Program-made: the position numbers and the translations under genes | In this document: positions 1 through 7,268 of the stretch, piece by piece | Position numbering within the stretch: the first letter of the stretch is position 1 | Layout of the letters: each line of letters begins with the position of its first letter | From: Streptomyces sp. ISL-94 | GTDB lineage: Bacteria; Actinomycetota; Actinomycetes; Streptomycetales; Streptomycetaceae | Direction of reading: 5' to 3' | DNA length: 64,000 nt | Assembly: GCF_018614075.1 (NCBI RefSeq) | Contig: NZ_JAGGOZ010000045.1 | Span: forward strand, 19,279-83,278 | The notes under the pieces: generated by a model | Databases searched by the model: none | What the model saw: only the letters and a program-made list of their open reading frames with translations | What the model was told of the DNA's origin: nothing

Positions 1-736
1 TCGCGCCGGTGATGAAGGCCGCCCCGGGCGAGGCGAGGAAGGCCACGGCCTCGGCGATGTCCGCGGGCGTGCCGTAGCGGCCGACCGCCGTCAGCGAGCG
101 CTGGAAGTCGGCGGCCGGTCCCTCGGCCGGGTTCATGTCGGTGTCGACCGGGCCGGGTGAGACCTGGTTGACGGTGATGCCCCGCTCCCCCAGCTCCCGG
201 GCCAGGCCCCGGGTCAGGCCGAGCAGTGCGGCCTTGCTCACCGCGTACGGGACCATGCCCGGGCCGGGCACCCGCTCGCCCAGGCAGGACGCGATGCTGA
301 TGACGCGTCCGCCCGCGGGGAGGTGCCGGGCGGCGGCCCGGGCGGTCAGCAGGGCGCCGCGCACGTTCACGTGCAGGGTCCGGTCGATGACCTCGGCGGG
401 CACGTCGGACAGCGGGAGCCCGGAGGTGTCCATGTATCCGGCGTTGTTCACGACGATGTCCAGGCGCCCGAAGTGGGCGACCGTACGCTCGACGGCCTCG
501 GCCGGGCCCTCGTGGGTGGCCGCGTCGGCCCGGATCGCGAAGGCCCTGCCCCCGGCGGCCTCGATCTCGGCGACCACCCGCTCCGCTTCCGCGGCTCCCC
601 GGGTGTAGGTGAGGGTGACGCGGACCCCGGAGCGGGCCAGGCGGCGGGCGATCTCGGCCCCGATGCCCCGGCTGGCGCCGGTGACGAGGGCGACGCGGTC
701 CTCAGCGGAACCGGGCTGAAGAGGGGGCTCAGACAT
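1..736 (-). CDS. SDR-family oxidoreductase (partial, C-terminus outside window)
   Basis: Probable NAD(P)-dependent short-chain dehydrogenase/reductase acting on a small carbonyl or hydroxyl substrate in the cytoplasm. About 245 residues are visible and the C-terminal end is cut by the window edge. Seen directly: the Rossmann glycine motif TGASRGIG (residues 19-26), NNAG (97-100), and a catalytic set of Ser150, Tyr164 and Lys168 in YAVSK. The ATG at 736 overlaps the stop of the upstream MFS gene by 8 nt, so the two are probably translationally coupled. It is the last visible gene of the minus-strand operon beginning near 7112. Its position suggests a tailoring step in that pathway, but the substrate cannot be read from the sequence. 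Confidence 0.9.
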   Translation of the reverse strand, partial: MSEPPLQPGSAEDRVALVTGASRGIGAEIARRLARSGVRVTLTYTRGAAEAERVVAEIEAAGGRAFAIRADAATHEGPAEAVERTVAHFGRLDIVVNNAGYMDTSGLPLSDVPAEVIDRTLHVNVRGALLTARAAARHLPAGGRVISIASCLGERVPGPGMVPYAVSKAALLGLTRGLARELGERGITVNQVSPGPVDTDMNPAEGPAADFQRSLTAVGRYGTPADIAEAVAFLASPGAAFITGA

Positions 737-1910
737 GTACGGGCCTTTCGGGTACCTGGGCCGGAGAGGCCCGGCGCAGCAGTTCGGGAAGCAGGGTGGC
801 CAGGCCGAGCACGGCCATGGCGGCGCCCGTCCACAGAGGGGCGCGCAGGCCGAAGTGGGTGATGCCGATGCCGCCCACCCAGGAGCCGATGACCACGCCG
901 AGGGTGATGAAGGAGGTGTGGACGGTGTTGACCAGCGGCCGGTCGTTCGCGGTGCGCATCACCCTCGTGACCATGGCAGGGTTCATCGTCACGCCGACGA
1001 GGCCGATGCCGACCATGGCGGCGACCACTGCGGCCGGTACGGCGGCGGCGAGCGCGAACACGGTCAGGAACACGGTGTTGAGGCCGAGGCCCACGGCGAG
1101 CACGGGCAGCGTGTACCGGTCGGCAAGCCGCCCCACCACGGCGTTGCCCACGACGGTGGCCGCGCCGTAGAGGACCAGGAGCAGCGGGACGGTGCCGTCG
1201 CCGAAGCCACTGACCCCGGTGAGGATCGGCACGAAGTACGAGAACGCTGCGAAGGTCGCCCCGATGGTCAGCGTGCTGGTGGCGAAGGCTGCCCAGAGCC
1301 GGGCGTTGCGGAAGGAGCCGAGCTCGGCGCGTACGGAGCCCTGCCCGGTCGCCGCGGCGTCCCCGGCCGGCGAGGGGACGGCCCAGCAGGTCACCAGGGC
1401 GGCGAGGGCGGCCAGCACGGCGACGCCCCAGAACGCGAAGCGCCAGCCGTAATGTTCACCGGCGAGCTGCGAGAGCGGCAGCCCGAGCACGGTGCCGACC
1501 ATCAGGCCGCCGAGCACGATGGAGATGGCCCGGCCCCGTACCTCCGGCGCGCTGATCCGTACGCAGACGGCCAGCGCCACCCCGAAGAAGGCGCCCGAGG
1601 CGGCTCCGGTGACAAGCCGGGCGCCCAGCATCACAGCGTAGTTCTCGGAGAGGGCGCCCAGGGCCTGACCCGCGAGGAAGACAACGTATAGCCAGAGCAG
1701 GGCGCCCTTCTGGTTCATACGCAGCAGGAGGGCCGCGAGGACCGGCCCGCCGAGGGCCATCGCCGCCGCGTACACGGAGACGAGGTAGCCGATCTGCGGG
1801 ATGGTGGCCCCGAGGTCGCCGGAGAGGTGGGGCATCAGCCCGGCCACCAGGAACTCGCTGGTGACCATGGTGAAGATGCCGAGTCCCAGGACGTAGATCG
1901 CGAAGGGCAT
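729..1910 (-). CDS. MFS transporter, DHA1-type (probable drug/metabolite exporter)
   Basis: A 393-residue integral membrane protein with about twelve hydrophobic segments, the usual size for 12-TM major facilitator drug:H+ antiporters of the AraJ/CmlA kind. It starts MPFAIYVLGLGIFTMVTSEF, the classic first helix of that subfamily. It probably exports the product of the surrounding operon or protects against it. The start at 1910 lies 5 nt after the cupin stop, and the stop overlaps the SDR start by 8 nt. A longer reading upstream of residue 1 is open but is only a shadow of other genes. Direction and substrate are inferred from the family. Confidence 0.88.
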   Translation of the reverse strand: MPFAIYVLGLGIFTMVTSEFLVAGLMPHLSGDLGATIPQIGYLVSVYAAAMALGGPVLAALLLRMNQKGALLWLYVVFLAGQALGALSENYAVMLGARLVTGAASGAFFGVALAVCVRISAPEVRGRAISIVLGGLMVGTVLGLPLSQLAGEHYGWRFAFWGVAVLAALAALVTCWAVPSPAGDAAATGQGSVRAELGSFRNARLWAAFATSTLTIGATFAAFSYFVPILTGVSGFGDGTVPLLLVLYGAATVVGNAVVGRLADRYTLPVLAVGLGLNTVFLTVFALAAAVPAAVVAAMVGIGLVGVTMNPAMVTRVMRTANDRPLVNTVHTSFITLGVVIGSWVGGIGITHFGLRAPLWTGAAMAVLGLATLLPELLRRASPAQVPERPVHV

Positions 1911-1915
1911 CGGAA

Positions 1916-2440
1916 TCAGACCTCTTCGGAGGGGATCGAGACCTGGAAGGAGCCGAGTTCCTCGGCGATCTCCTTCGCCCGCGGATTGTCGGCGGGGTCG
2001 AAGGGCGGGATGGGCAGGCCGGGCCGGGCCGGGACCCCCGCCTGGAGGAAGAACTCCTCGAAGCCGCTCGGCGTGAAGATCAGCAGCTGCTTCGCCGCGT
2101 GCAGGCCCTTGTTGCGGAACCGGTGGACGGTGCCCTTGGGGACGAAAACGAAGTCGCCGGCCTTCACGTCGTAGGTCCGGCCGTCGGCGTAGAACTCCAG
2201 CTCGCCCTCGAGGAGGTAGAACGCCTCGTCCTCGTTGCGGTGGTCGTGGGCCGGCGGGCCGCCGCCGGGCGGCACGGAGGCCTCCAGCAGGGTGATGGTG
2301 CCGCCTGACTCGGCGGTGTCGACCTTCACCGTGTACACGTCGCCGTTGAGCCAGACCGAGGGGCCCTGGCCGGAGGGGACGTGCAGCACCTTGGTGACGG
2401 TCGGCGGATGCGCGGTGTCGCGCTGTTCGATCAGTGACAT
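1916..2440 (-). CDS. cupin-domain protein (quercetinase-like fold)
   Basis: A 174-residue single-domain cupin. Motif 1 is visible as GGPPAHDHRNEDEAFYLLEG (metal-binding His, His and Glu, plus the later Gly). Motif 2 is GDFVFVPKGTVHRFRN with the third His. All usual metal ligands are present, so a mononuclear metal centre is expected. Related proteins include quercetin dioxygenase-like enzymes and small polyketide or aromatic tailoring enzymes. It lies 12 nt after the formyltransferase and 5 nt before the MFS gene in the same operon. Whether it is an oxygenase, isomerase or ligand-binding protein cannot be decided from sequence. Confidence 0.88.
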   Translation of the reverse strand: MSLIEQRDTAHPPTVTKVLHVPSGQGPSVWLNGDVYTVKVDTAESGGTITLLEASVPPGGGPPAHDHRNEDEAFYLLEGELEFYADGRTYDVKAGDFVFVPKGTVHRFRNKGLHAAKQLLIFTPSGFEEFFLQAGVPARPGLPIPPFDPADNPRAKEIAEELGSFQVSIPSEEV

Positions 2441-2452
2441 GGCGGGCGGACC

Positions 2453-3430
2453 TCAGGATGCGGGGGAAGGAGTACGGGGGGACACCAGCCGGTCTCCGGC
2501 GAGGAGTTGGGCGGTGCTGTTCACGGGCACTTCCCGCCCGTCGGACTCGGTGGTCAGGATCCGCAGCCAGCCGTCCGCGCAGCCCGCGTACACGGCGCCC
2601 TGGGCGTCGCGTGCGATCAGGCCGGGCGAGGCGGCGGCCGGGAACGGGGCCCCGGCCGGGTCCGCGGACAGGATCCGGATCCGGCGGCCGGCCGCGTCGG
2701 CGTTCCAGGCGCCGGGATGGCGGTAGGCGGCCCGGACGTGCCGTTCGACGACGGCCACCGGCAGGTGGAAGTCGAGCTGGTGGTCCTCGTCCGTGGGGCG
2801 CCCGTAGTAGGTGCGCCGGGCGGGGTCCTGCACGGTGCGTACCAGGCTGCGGCCGGCGAGCTGCGGGATCAGGTCGAGCAGCATGAGGACGTTCGCCCGC
2901 TCCTGCGCGGTCCGCAGGTCCAGGCCGGTCTCGCGCCCGGTGAGCGGTACGTGGTGCTGCATGAGCAGGTCGCCGCTGTCGAGGGTGGGGGCCATCTCGA
3001 TGGCCGAGACCAGCGACTCCTCGGCGTCCTCGCGGATCATCCAGTAGAAGGGGGAGAGTCCGGCGAACCGGGGCAGCGGGGAGGGGTGGAAGTTGACGGC
3101 CGTCTCCTTGGGGACGGACAGCAGCCGCTCCCGCAGGATCTGCTGGAAGTTGCCGACGACGAAGTAGTCGGCGTCGAGCTGCTCCAGCTCGTCGATGAAG
3201 GCGGGGTTGTTCACGGAGGCGGGGCGCAGCACCGGGACGCCGAGGGCGGCTCCCTGGGTGACCAGGTCGACCTGGTCGGAGTCCTCGGTGAAGTAGGAGC
3301 ACCGTTTGCCGCGCGGGGAGGTGACCACGGCGGCGAGGTCCACCTGGGGGTGGCCGTGCAACATGCTCAGGAACGGCGAACCCAGCTTGGAGTTGACTTC
3401 GGAGAACAGAACGACGCGTATGCGGTCCAT
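2453..3430 (-). CDS. formyltransferase-family protein (Fmt/ArnA-like, both domains)
   Basis: A 325-residue protein related to methionyl-tRNA and sugar-amine formyltransferases that use N10-formyltetrahydrofolate. The catalytic triad is conserved: Asn113 and His115 in AVNFHPSPLPR and Asp151 in TLDSGD. The C-terminal Formyl_trans_C-like part follows from about residue 205. The substrate loop differs from housekeeping Fmt (SPLPRFAGLSP rather than GSLLPRWRGAAP), and the gene sits in a tailoring operon, so a small-molecule amine is a likelier acceptor than Met-tRNA. A downstream partner of an N-hydroxylating monooxygenase is one possibility (inference). Start ATG at 3430. Confidence 0.85.
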   Translation of the reverse strand: MDRIRVVLFSEVNSKLGSPFLSMLHGHPQVDLAAVVTSPRGKRCSYFTEDSDQVDLVTQGAALGVPVLRPASVNNPAFIDELEQLDADYFVVGNFQQILRERLLSVPKETAVNFHPSPLPRFAGLSPFYWMIREDAEESLVSAIEMAPTLDSGDLLMQHHVPLTGRETGLDLRTAQERANVLMLLDLIPQLAGRSLVRTVQDPARRTYYGRPTDEDHQLDFHLPVAVVERHVRAAYRHPGAWNADAAGRRIRILSADPAGAPFPAAASPGLIARDAQGAVYAGCADGWLRILTTESDGREVPVNSTAQLLAGDRLVSPRTPSPAS

Positions 3431-3445
3431 GGCGGTGATCCCTGG

Positions 3446-3478
3446 GGTCTCTCGGTCTCTCGGGTCTCTCGGTCTCTT
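3446..3478. repeat. four tandem copies of GGTCTCTC between operon genes
   Basis: The 47-nt gap between the monooxygenase stop and the formyltransferase start is mostly filled by four near-identical 8-9 bp units, GGTCTCTC or GGTCTCTT. The last unit runs into the TAA stop of the monooxygenase gene. Nothing resembling a hairpin is formed. Copy number could vary by slippage and would change gene spacing only. Confidence 0.8.
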
Positions 3479-4665
3479 TAGAAGAAGGGGCTGGTCGACG
3501 TACCGCCGAGCAGCACGTTCCCGGTGAGCTGGAGGATGGAGTCCTGGGCGACCGCGTGCTGGTTCATGGTGTAGGCGTCGCGCAGCCACCGGTCCATCGG
3601 CGAGGGCTTGTAGACGGAGGACCCGCCGACGAGGTCGAAGAGGGTCTGCACGATGTGCCGGGCCGTGCGGAAGGCGTGGTGGCGGGCGATGGCCGTGGCC
3701 ACGCGGGCGTCGTCGGTCAACTCGGTGCCGCCGGACAGGGCGTTCCACTGGGTGGTGAGGGTGGTGTAGACACCGGCTCGGGCGGCGGTCAGTTCGCCTT
3801 CCAGGCGGGCGATCGTGCTCTGGATCCGGAGGTCCTGGGCCCAGGGGGTGCCGGTCTCGCGGTCGGTGCGGTGCGCGGCCATCTCCCGTACATGGTCCAG
3901 CGCGGCCCGGGCCATGCCCAGCGGGATGCCGGGCATCTTGCGCAGGATGGCGTCGGGGCTGTTGTGCAGCGGGCCGGTGCGCTTGGGGTCGCCGAAGCTG
4001 AAGGAGCGCTCGGCGGGGACGAACAGGTCCTCGCAGGAGTAGTCCTGGCTGCCGGAGCCGGCCAGGCCGGTGGTGTGCCAGGTGTCGTGGAAGGTGTACT
4101 CGGTGGGCCGCGCGATCATGACCCGCCAGTGGGTGTCCGCGCCGGTGAGGGGGTCGGCCTCGGGGGTGCCGTTCTCGTCGACGACGAGGCAGCCGGCGCC
4201 GAGCCAGTCGCAGTGGGAGGAGCCGGAGCCGAACTTCCAGCGGCCGGTGAGGCGGTAGCCGCCCTCGACGCGCACGGCGCGGCCCTGCGGGTAGATCCAG
4301 CCGGAGTTGGCGAGGTCCAGCCCGGGGTACATCTCGCGGGCCACGGAGTCGTCGAGGTAGCCGGAGTAAATGCCCGAGCCCATACCGATCATGGCGCACC
4401 AGGCGGTGGACGGGTCGCCGGTGGCGATGGTCTCGATGAGCTCGCACTGCTGCATGGAGGTCAGTTCGGGGCCGCCCCAGGTCTTGGGCATGGCCGCGCG
4501 GAAGACTCCGCCGTCGCGCAGCAAGGCGACGATGTCGGCGGGGAGCCGGCGGTTCTCCTCGATCCGGGCGGAGGCCTCGCGCAGGACCGGGACGAGGGTC
4601 CGGGCGTGGGCGAGGATCGCCTCGGCGGTGTCGGGGACGGCGGTGGGTGCGAGGGCAGTGGTCAT
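3478..4665 (-). CDS. acyl-CoA-dehydrogenase-fold flavin monooxygenase (two-component, group D type)
   Basis: A 395-residue protein of the acyl-CoA dehydrogenase superfamily. It resembles the oxygenase component of two-component FMN/FAD-dependent monooxygenases (HsaA, HpaB-like and nitrososynthase relatives) rather than a true dehydrogenase. Features include MPKTWGGPELTSMQQCELIE near the N-terminus, GDPSTAWC, FHDTWHTTGLAGSGSQDYSC in the middle beta domain, and a C-terminal helical bundle with LFDLVGGSSVYKPSPMDRW. No acyl-CoA dehydrogenase catalytic Glu context is obvious. A flavin reductase is encoded at the head of the same operon, as such enzymes need. Aromatic C-hydroxylation or amine N-hydroxylation are both possible. 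ATG at 4665 and TAA at 3478. Confidence 0.87.
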   Translation of the reverse strand: MTTALAPTAVPDTAEAILAHARTLVPVLREASARIEENRRLPADIVALLRDGGVFRAAMPKTWGGPELTSMQQCELIETIATGDPSTAWCAMIGMGSGIYSGYLDDSVAREMYPGLDLANSGWIYPQGRAVRVEGGYRLTGRWKFGSGSSHCDWLGAGCLVVDENGTPEADPLTGADTHWRVMIARPTEYTFHDTWHTTGLAGSGSQDYSCEDLFVPAERSFSFGDPKRTGPLHNSPDAILRKMPGIPLGMARAALDHVREMAAHRTDRETGTPWAQDLRIQSTIARLEGELTAARAGVYTTLTTQWNALSGGTELTDDARVATAIARHHAFRTARHIVQTLFDLVGGSSVYKPSPMDRWLRDAYTMNQHAVAQDSILQLTGNVLLGGTSTSPFF

Positions 4666-4715
4666 GGCTGCGGTTCCTTGGTGCGAAGAGGATGCGGACG
4701 GGGCGGCGCGGCCGG

Positions 4716-6185
4716 TCACAGGTAACGGCCCGGCGCGATGGTCCCGTTGGGGTCGATCAGCGCGGCGATGGCGCGGGTCAGCTCGCCCGCGGCGGGGTCG
4801 GCGGCGGTCCGGCCGGCCCAGGAGGCGTGCTCGGAATCGATGCGGTACGGGGCGTATCCGGCCTCGGCGAACCACGTGTAGGCGAGGTCCAGTGCCTGGT
4901 GGGCGGCGGGGCCCTGGGTGGCGCGGTCGAAGGGGAAGGAGACGACGAGGTCGATGACGTCGGCGTCGAGGGCGTTGACGGTGGCGCCGGGCCGGATGCC
5001 GGTGGCCAGGTGGATGCGGTCCAGGATGGCCAGTGCGCGGACCGTGTCGGCTCCGGTGAAGGGGATCAGCGGCAGGAAGAACAGCCAGCCGTTGCCCTCC
5101 GCGTCGACCCGGTCGGCGCTGGTGCCGGTGGCCGAGGCCAGCATGTCCTCGTTGTGGGCGACGGACCCGGCGTACGCGGCCTGCACGACCTTGGAGACGA
5201 TGTCGTCGGCGGCCGGCTCCTGCCCGGCGGTGATCCCCGTGAACAGACCGCAGGCCTCGGCCTCGGCGGTCAGCGCCCCGGCGAGGGCGGCGGCGGTGGA
5301 GCGGGTGCCGTCCACGCACAGGTGCGCCAGGTAGCCGTGGCCGTCCTCGCCGCCGTAGGTGGCGGAGGAGGCGGTGTCGTAGATCTTGACCACGCCCGAC
5401 ACGGCGTTGCCGGCCCGCCACTGGTGGATCTGCTCGACGGCCTCGGCCAGTCGGTCCCGTTCGAAGGTGAGCCGGACGACCTGCTGGGCCTGCGGTCGCG
5501 GGATGAGCCGGATCACCGCGGCGGTGACGACGGCCAGCGGGGACTGGGTGAACAGGTGGAGCAGGCTGGGCCCGAGACCGTACGGGTTGACGGCCTTGCC
5601 TGCTCCGGTGCCGGGCCACCAGCCGGTGCGCACGACGCGCCCGTCGGGCAGGACGGCCTCCAGGCCGACCAGGTCCTCGGTGCGCTGGCGGCGCAGTCCG
5701 ACGCCCCGGTCGAGGATGTTGCCGACGAGGGAGGTGTGCCCGGAGGAGGCGGTCACGTTCAGCATGCGGGTGGTGCCGGCGAGCTGCCCGGACAGCACCG
5801 CCTGGGTGACGCCCGGTTCCACGATGGCGTATCCGGCGTCGAGGTCGAGCTCGCGCAGGGTGTCGAGGCGGTCGAGTTCCATCCGTACGACGGGTCCTGC
5901 GGCGGGCTCCTTGGAGCCGAGGCCCCAGTTGCGCCCGGTGCTGACGGCGTGCAGGCCGGGCAGCTCGGGGCGGCGGTCGAACTCCTGGATCACGGCGCGG
6001 ATTTCGTTCACCGTGCCGGGGCGGATGACCGCGTGCGTGGCGCGGGCGCCGAAGCCGGACACGTTGCCCGTCGGCGGCAGGGGTCCCGTGCCGGTTTCGG
6101 GCCGGGTGACATGGCGTATGCCGACGATCTTCTCGACGGCGTCGAGAACGGTGTCGAGCCCCGTTCCGGAAGTGGTTTCGGGCAT
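4716..6185 (-). CDS. FAD-linked oxidase of the vanillyl-alcohol oxidase / 4-cresol dehydrogenase type
   Basis: A 489-residue flavoprotein with an N-terminal PCMH-type FAD-binding domain and a C-terminal cap domain, near the usual size of VAO/p-cresol methylhydroxylase enzymes. Motifs include SSGHTSLVGNILDRGVGLRR and DLVGLEAVLPDGRVVRTG, the pyrophosphate-binding and dimer region of this family. These enzymes oxidise para-substituted phenols or related alcohols and amines, often with covalent FAD; the covalent residue could not be assigned. The chosen ATG at 6185 gives MPETTSGTG; an open longer reading upstream overlaps the chorismate-mutase-like gene and lacks support. It lies 50 nt before the monooxygenase gene. 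Confidence 0.87.
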   Translation of the reverse strand: MPETTSGTGLDTVLDAVEKIVGIRHVTRPETGTGPLPPTGNVSGFGARATHAVIRPGTVNEIRAVIQEFDRRPELPGLHAVSTGRNWGLGSKEPAAGPVVRMELDRLDTLRELDLDAGYAIVEPGVTQAVLSGQLAGTTRMLNVTASSGHTSLVGNILDRGVGLRRQRTEDLVGLEAVLPDGRVVRTGWWPGTGAGKAVNPYGLGPSLLHLFTQSPLAVVTAAVIRLIPRPQAQQVVRLTFERDRLAEAVEQIHQWRAGNAVSGVVKIYDTASSATYGGEDGHGYLAHLCVDGTRSTAAALAGALTAEAEACGLFTGITAGQEPAADDIVSKVVQAAYAGSVAHNEDMLASATGTSADRVDAEGNGWLFFLPLIPFTGADTVRALAILDRIHLATGIRPGATVNALDADVIDLVVSFPFDRATQGPAAHQALDLAYTWFAEAGYAPYRIDSEHASWAGRTAADPAAGELTRAIAALIDPNGTIAPGRYL

Positions 6186-6220
6186 GGCGAATCCTCGGTG
6201 GTGCGGGAGGGACGAGAGTC

Positions 6221-6247
6221 GACGGACGTCAGAGGGACGAACGTCAG
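6221..6247. repeat. two direct repeats GACG(G/A)ACGTCAG
   Basis: Two 12-bp copies with one mismatch start at 6221 and 6236 (period 15 bp) and fill the gap between the chorismate-mutase-like stop and the FAD oxidase start. On the minus strand each reads CTGACGT(T/C)CGTC. They could be an internal operator or chance; function unknown. Confidence 0.45.
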
Positions 6248-6603
6248 GAAGAAGAGATGGCCGGTCGGGTCCGGGTGGCGCCGCCGAGATAGACGGGCAC
6301 GGGGCGGCCGGCGGCCGTCCAGCGGACATGGGCCAGCACGCGAATCATCCGCGGCGGGGCTCCGGCGAAGGCGGCGTCCTGCGCGCACAGGGCGGGCAGG
6401 TCCCAACCCGCCTCGTGCAGAGCGAGCGCGGGGTTGTTGCTGGTCAGGTCGGCGGTGACGTTGAACATCAGGCTGATCAGCCCGGACCGGTCAAGCCGGT
6501 TGGCGTGCAGGAGGGCGTCGAGGAGTTCCACGGTGGCGTCCGCGATCCCCTGCGGGGTGTCGACGGGGATGCCGATGGCACCGCGGACGGCGCTGACGCT
6601 CAA
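6244..6603 (-). CDS. AroH-type chorismate-mutase-like protein with altered active site
   Basis: A 119-residue protein of the monofunctional AroH (Bacillus-type trimeric) chorismate mutase fold: AVRGAIG at the start, the CAQD segment, PPRMIRVLAHV, and PVYLGG near the end. Against Bacillus subtilis AroH from memory, Arg7, Cys75, Arg90 and Tyr108 have counterparts (Arg7, Cys73, Arg88, Tyr105). The Arg63 position appears to be Leu and catalytic Glu78 is Asp76. The best start is TTG at 6603, whose TTGA overlaps the flavin reductase stop, giving coupling; no in-frame ATG or GTG lies nearby. It may be a mutase with changed kinetics or a repurposed AroH-fold protein in a specialised pathway. Confidence 0.75.
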   Translation of the reverse strand: MSVSAVRGAIGIPVDTPQGIADATVELLDALLHANRLDRSGLISLMFNVTADLTSNNPALALHEAGWDLPALCAQDAAFAGAPPRMIRVLAHVRWTAAGRPVPVYLGGATRTRPAISSS

Positions 6604-7112
6604 CCGCGCGGCGTGGCGGCCGGGATGAGTGCGCCCTGGTGGAACAGCAGGGCGTCGTGGCCGCTGTCGCCGGGGGTCGTGTGCAGGACCCGGGCGAGGA
6701 AGAGGCTGTGGTCGCCCCCGGCGTAGTCGTCCTCGACCTCGCAGCTGAGCGAGGCGAGGGCGCCGGGCAGGATCTCGTGTCCCTCCGCCGAGCGCGTGAG
6801 GTACTCGCCGAGCCGACGGCCGGAGGGCTTGTCGGGCGAGGCGAACAGCCGGGCCACATCGCCCTGGTGGGCGGCGAGCAGGTGGATGGAGAGCCTGCGG
6901 GTGCTGGTGATCACCGGGTGGGCGCGGGCCGTGCGCATCACGGAGACCAGGACGCGCGGCGGGTCGAGCGAGACCGAGGTGAACGAATTCACCGTCATGG
7001 CCACGGCGTTGTCGACGTCTCCGCTGCTCAGCACCGTGACTCCGGTCGGAAACCGGCGCATCACCGACCGCAGGTCGGCGGGCGTGTGACGGGTACTTAC
7101 GGTGGACGGCAT
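6600..7112 (-). CDS. flavin reductase (HpaC-like FMN-binding split-barrel)
   Basis: A 170-residue NAD(P)H:flavin oxidoreductase that would supply reduced flavin to the downstream monooxygenase at 3478-4665. Family features: RFPTGVTVLSS near residue 20, AMTVNSFTSVSLDPPRVLVS, then HLLAAHQGDVARLFAS and GDHSLFLARVLH. ATG at 7112 follows a strong ribosome site (GGGGGAAG) with 4-nt spacing; a GTG codon immediately upstream at 7115 is the alternative. It is the first gene of the minus-strand operon, so it lies next to the regulatory palindrome. Its presence makes the operon self-sufficient for flavin reduction. Confidence 0.9.
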   Translation of the reverse strand: MPSTVSTRHTPADLRSVMRRFPTGVTVLSSGDVDNAVAMTVNSFTSVSLDPPRVLVSVMRTARAHPVITSTRRLSIHLLAAHQGDVARLFASPDKPSGRRLGEYLTRSAEGHEILPGALASLSCEVEDDYAGGDHSLFLARVLHTTPGDSGHDALLFHQGALIPAATPRG

Positions 7113-7124
7113 CACACTTCCCCC

Positions 7125-7142
7125 TTCGCACGGTTGTGCGAA
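7125..7142. promoter_or_regulatory. perfect palindrome TTCGCAC-GGTT-GTGCGAA before the tailoring operon
   Basis: Seven-base arms with a 4-nt spacer lie 13 bp upstream of the flavin reductase ATG, next to its ribosome site, within the intergenic region shared with the permease gene (7113-7268). It could be a repressor operator placed to block transcription or a small RNA stem near the ribosome site. The rest of this divergent region is unusually A/T-rich for the window, as expected for two promoters. I could not assign a convincing -35/-10 pair. Confidence 0.5.
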
Positions 7143-7268
7143 TCTTGTTGCTGTCTAAACGCTAGCGCGTCTTGTGAACGCTGATAGCTTTTCTAACACA
7201 GATTGCGCCAACTTCAACAACTCCACTCCTTGGCAACCGCATTGCACAAGGGAAGTAAGGGAAGTAAC

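Noticed and set aside
1..7112. NRPS/PKS or classical terpene cluster
   Set aside because: No carrier, condensation, ketosynthase or cyclase domain is present in the window.
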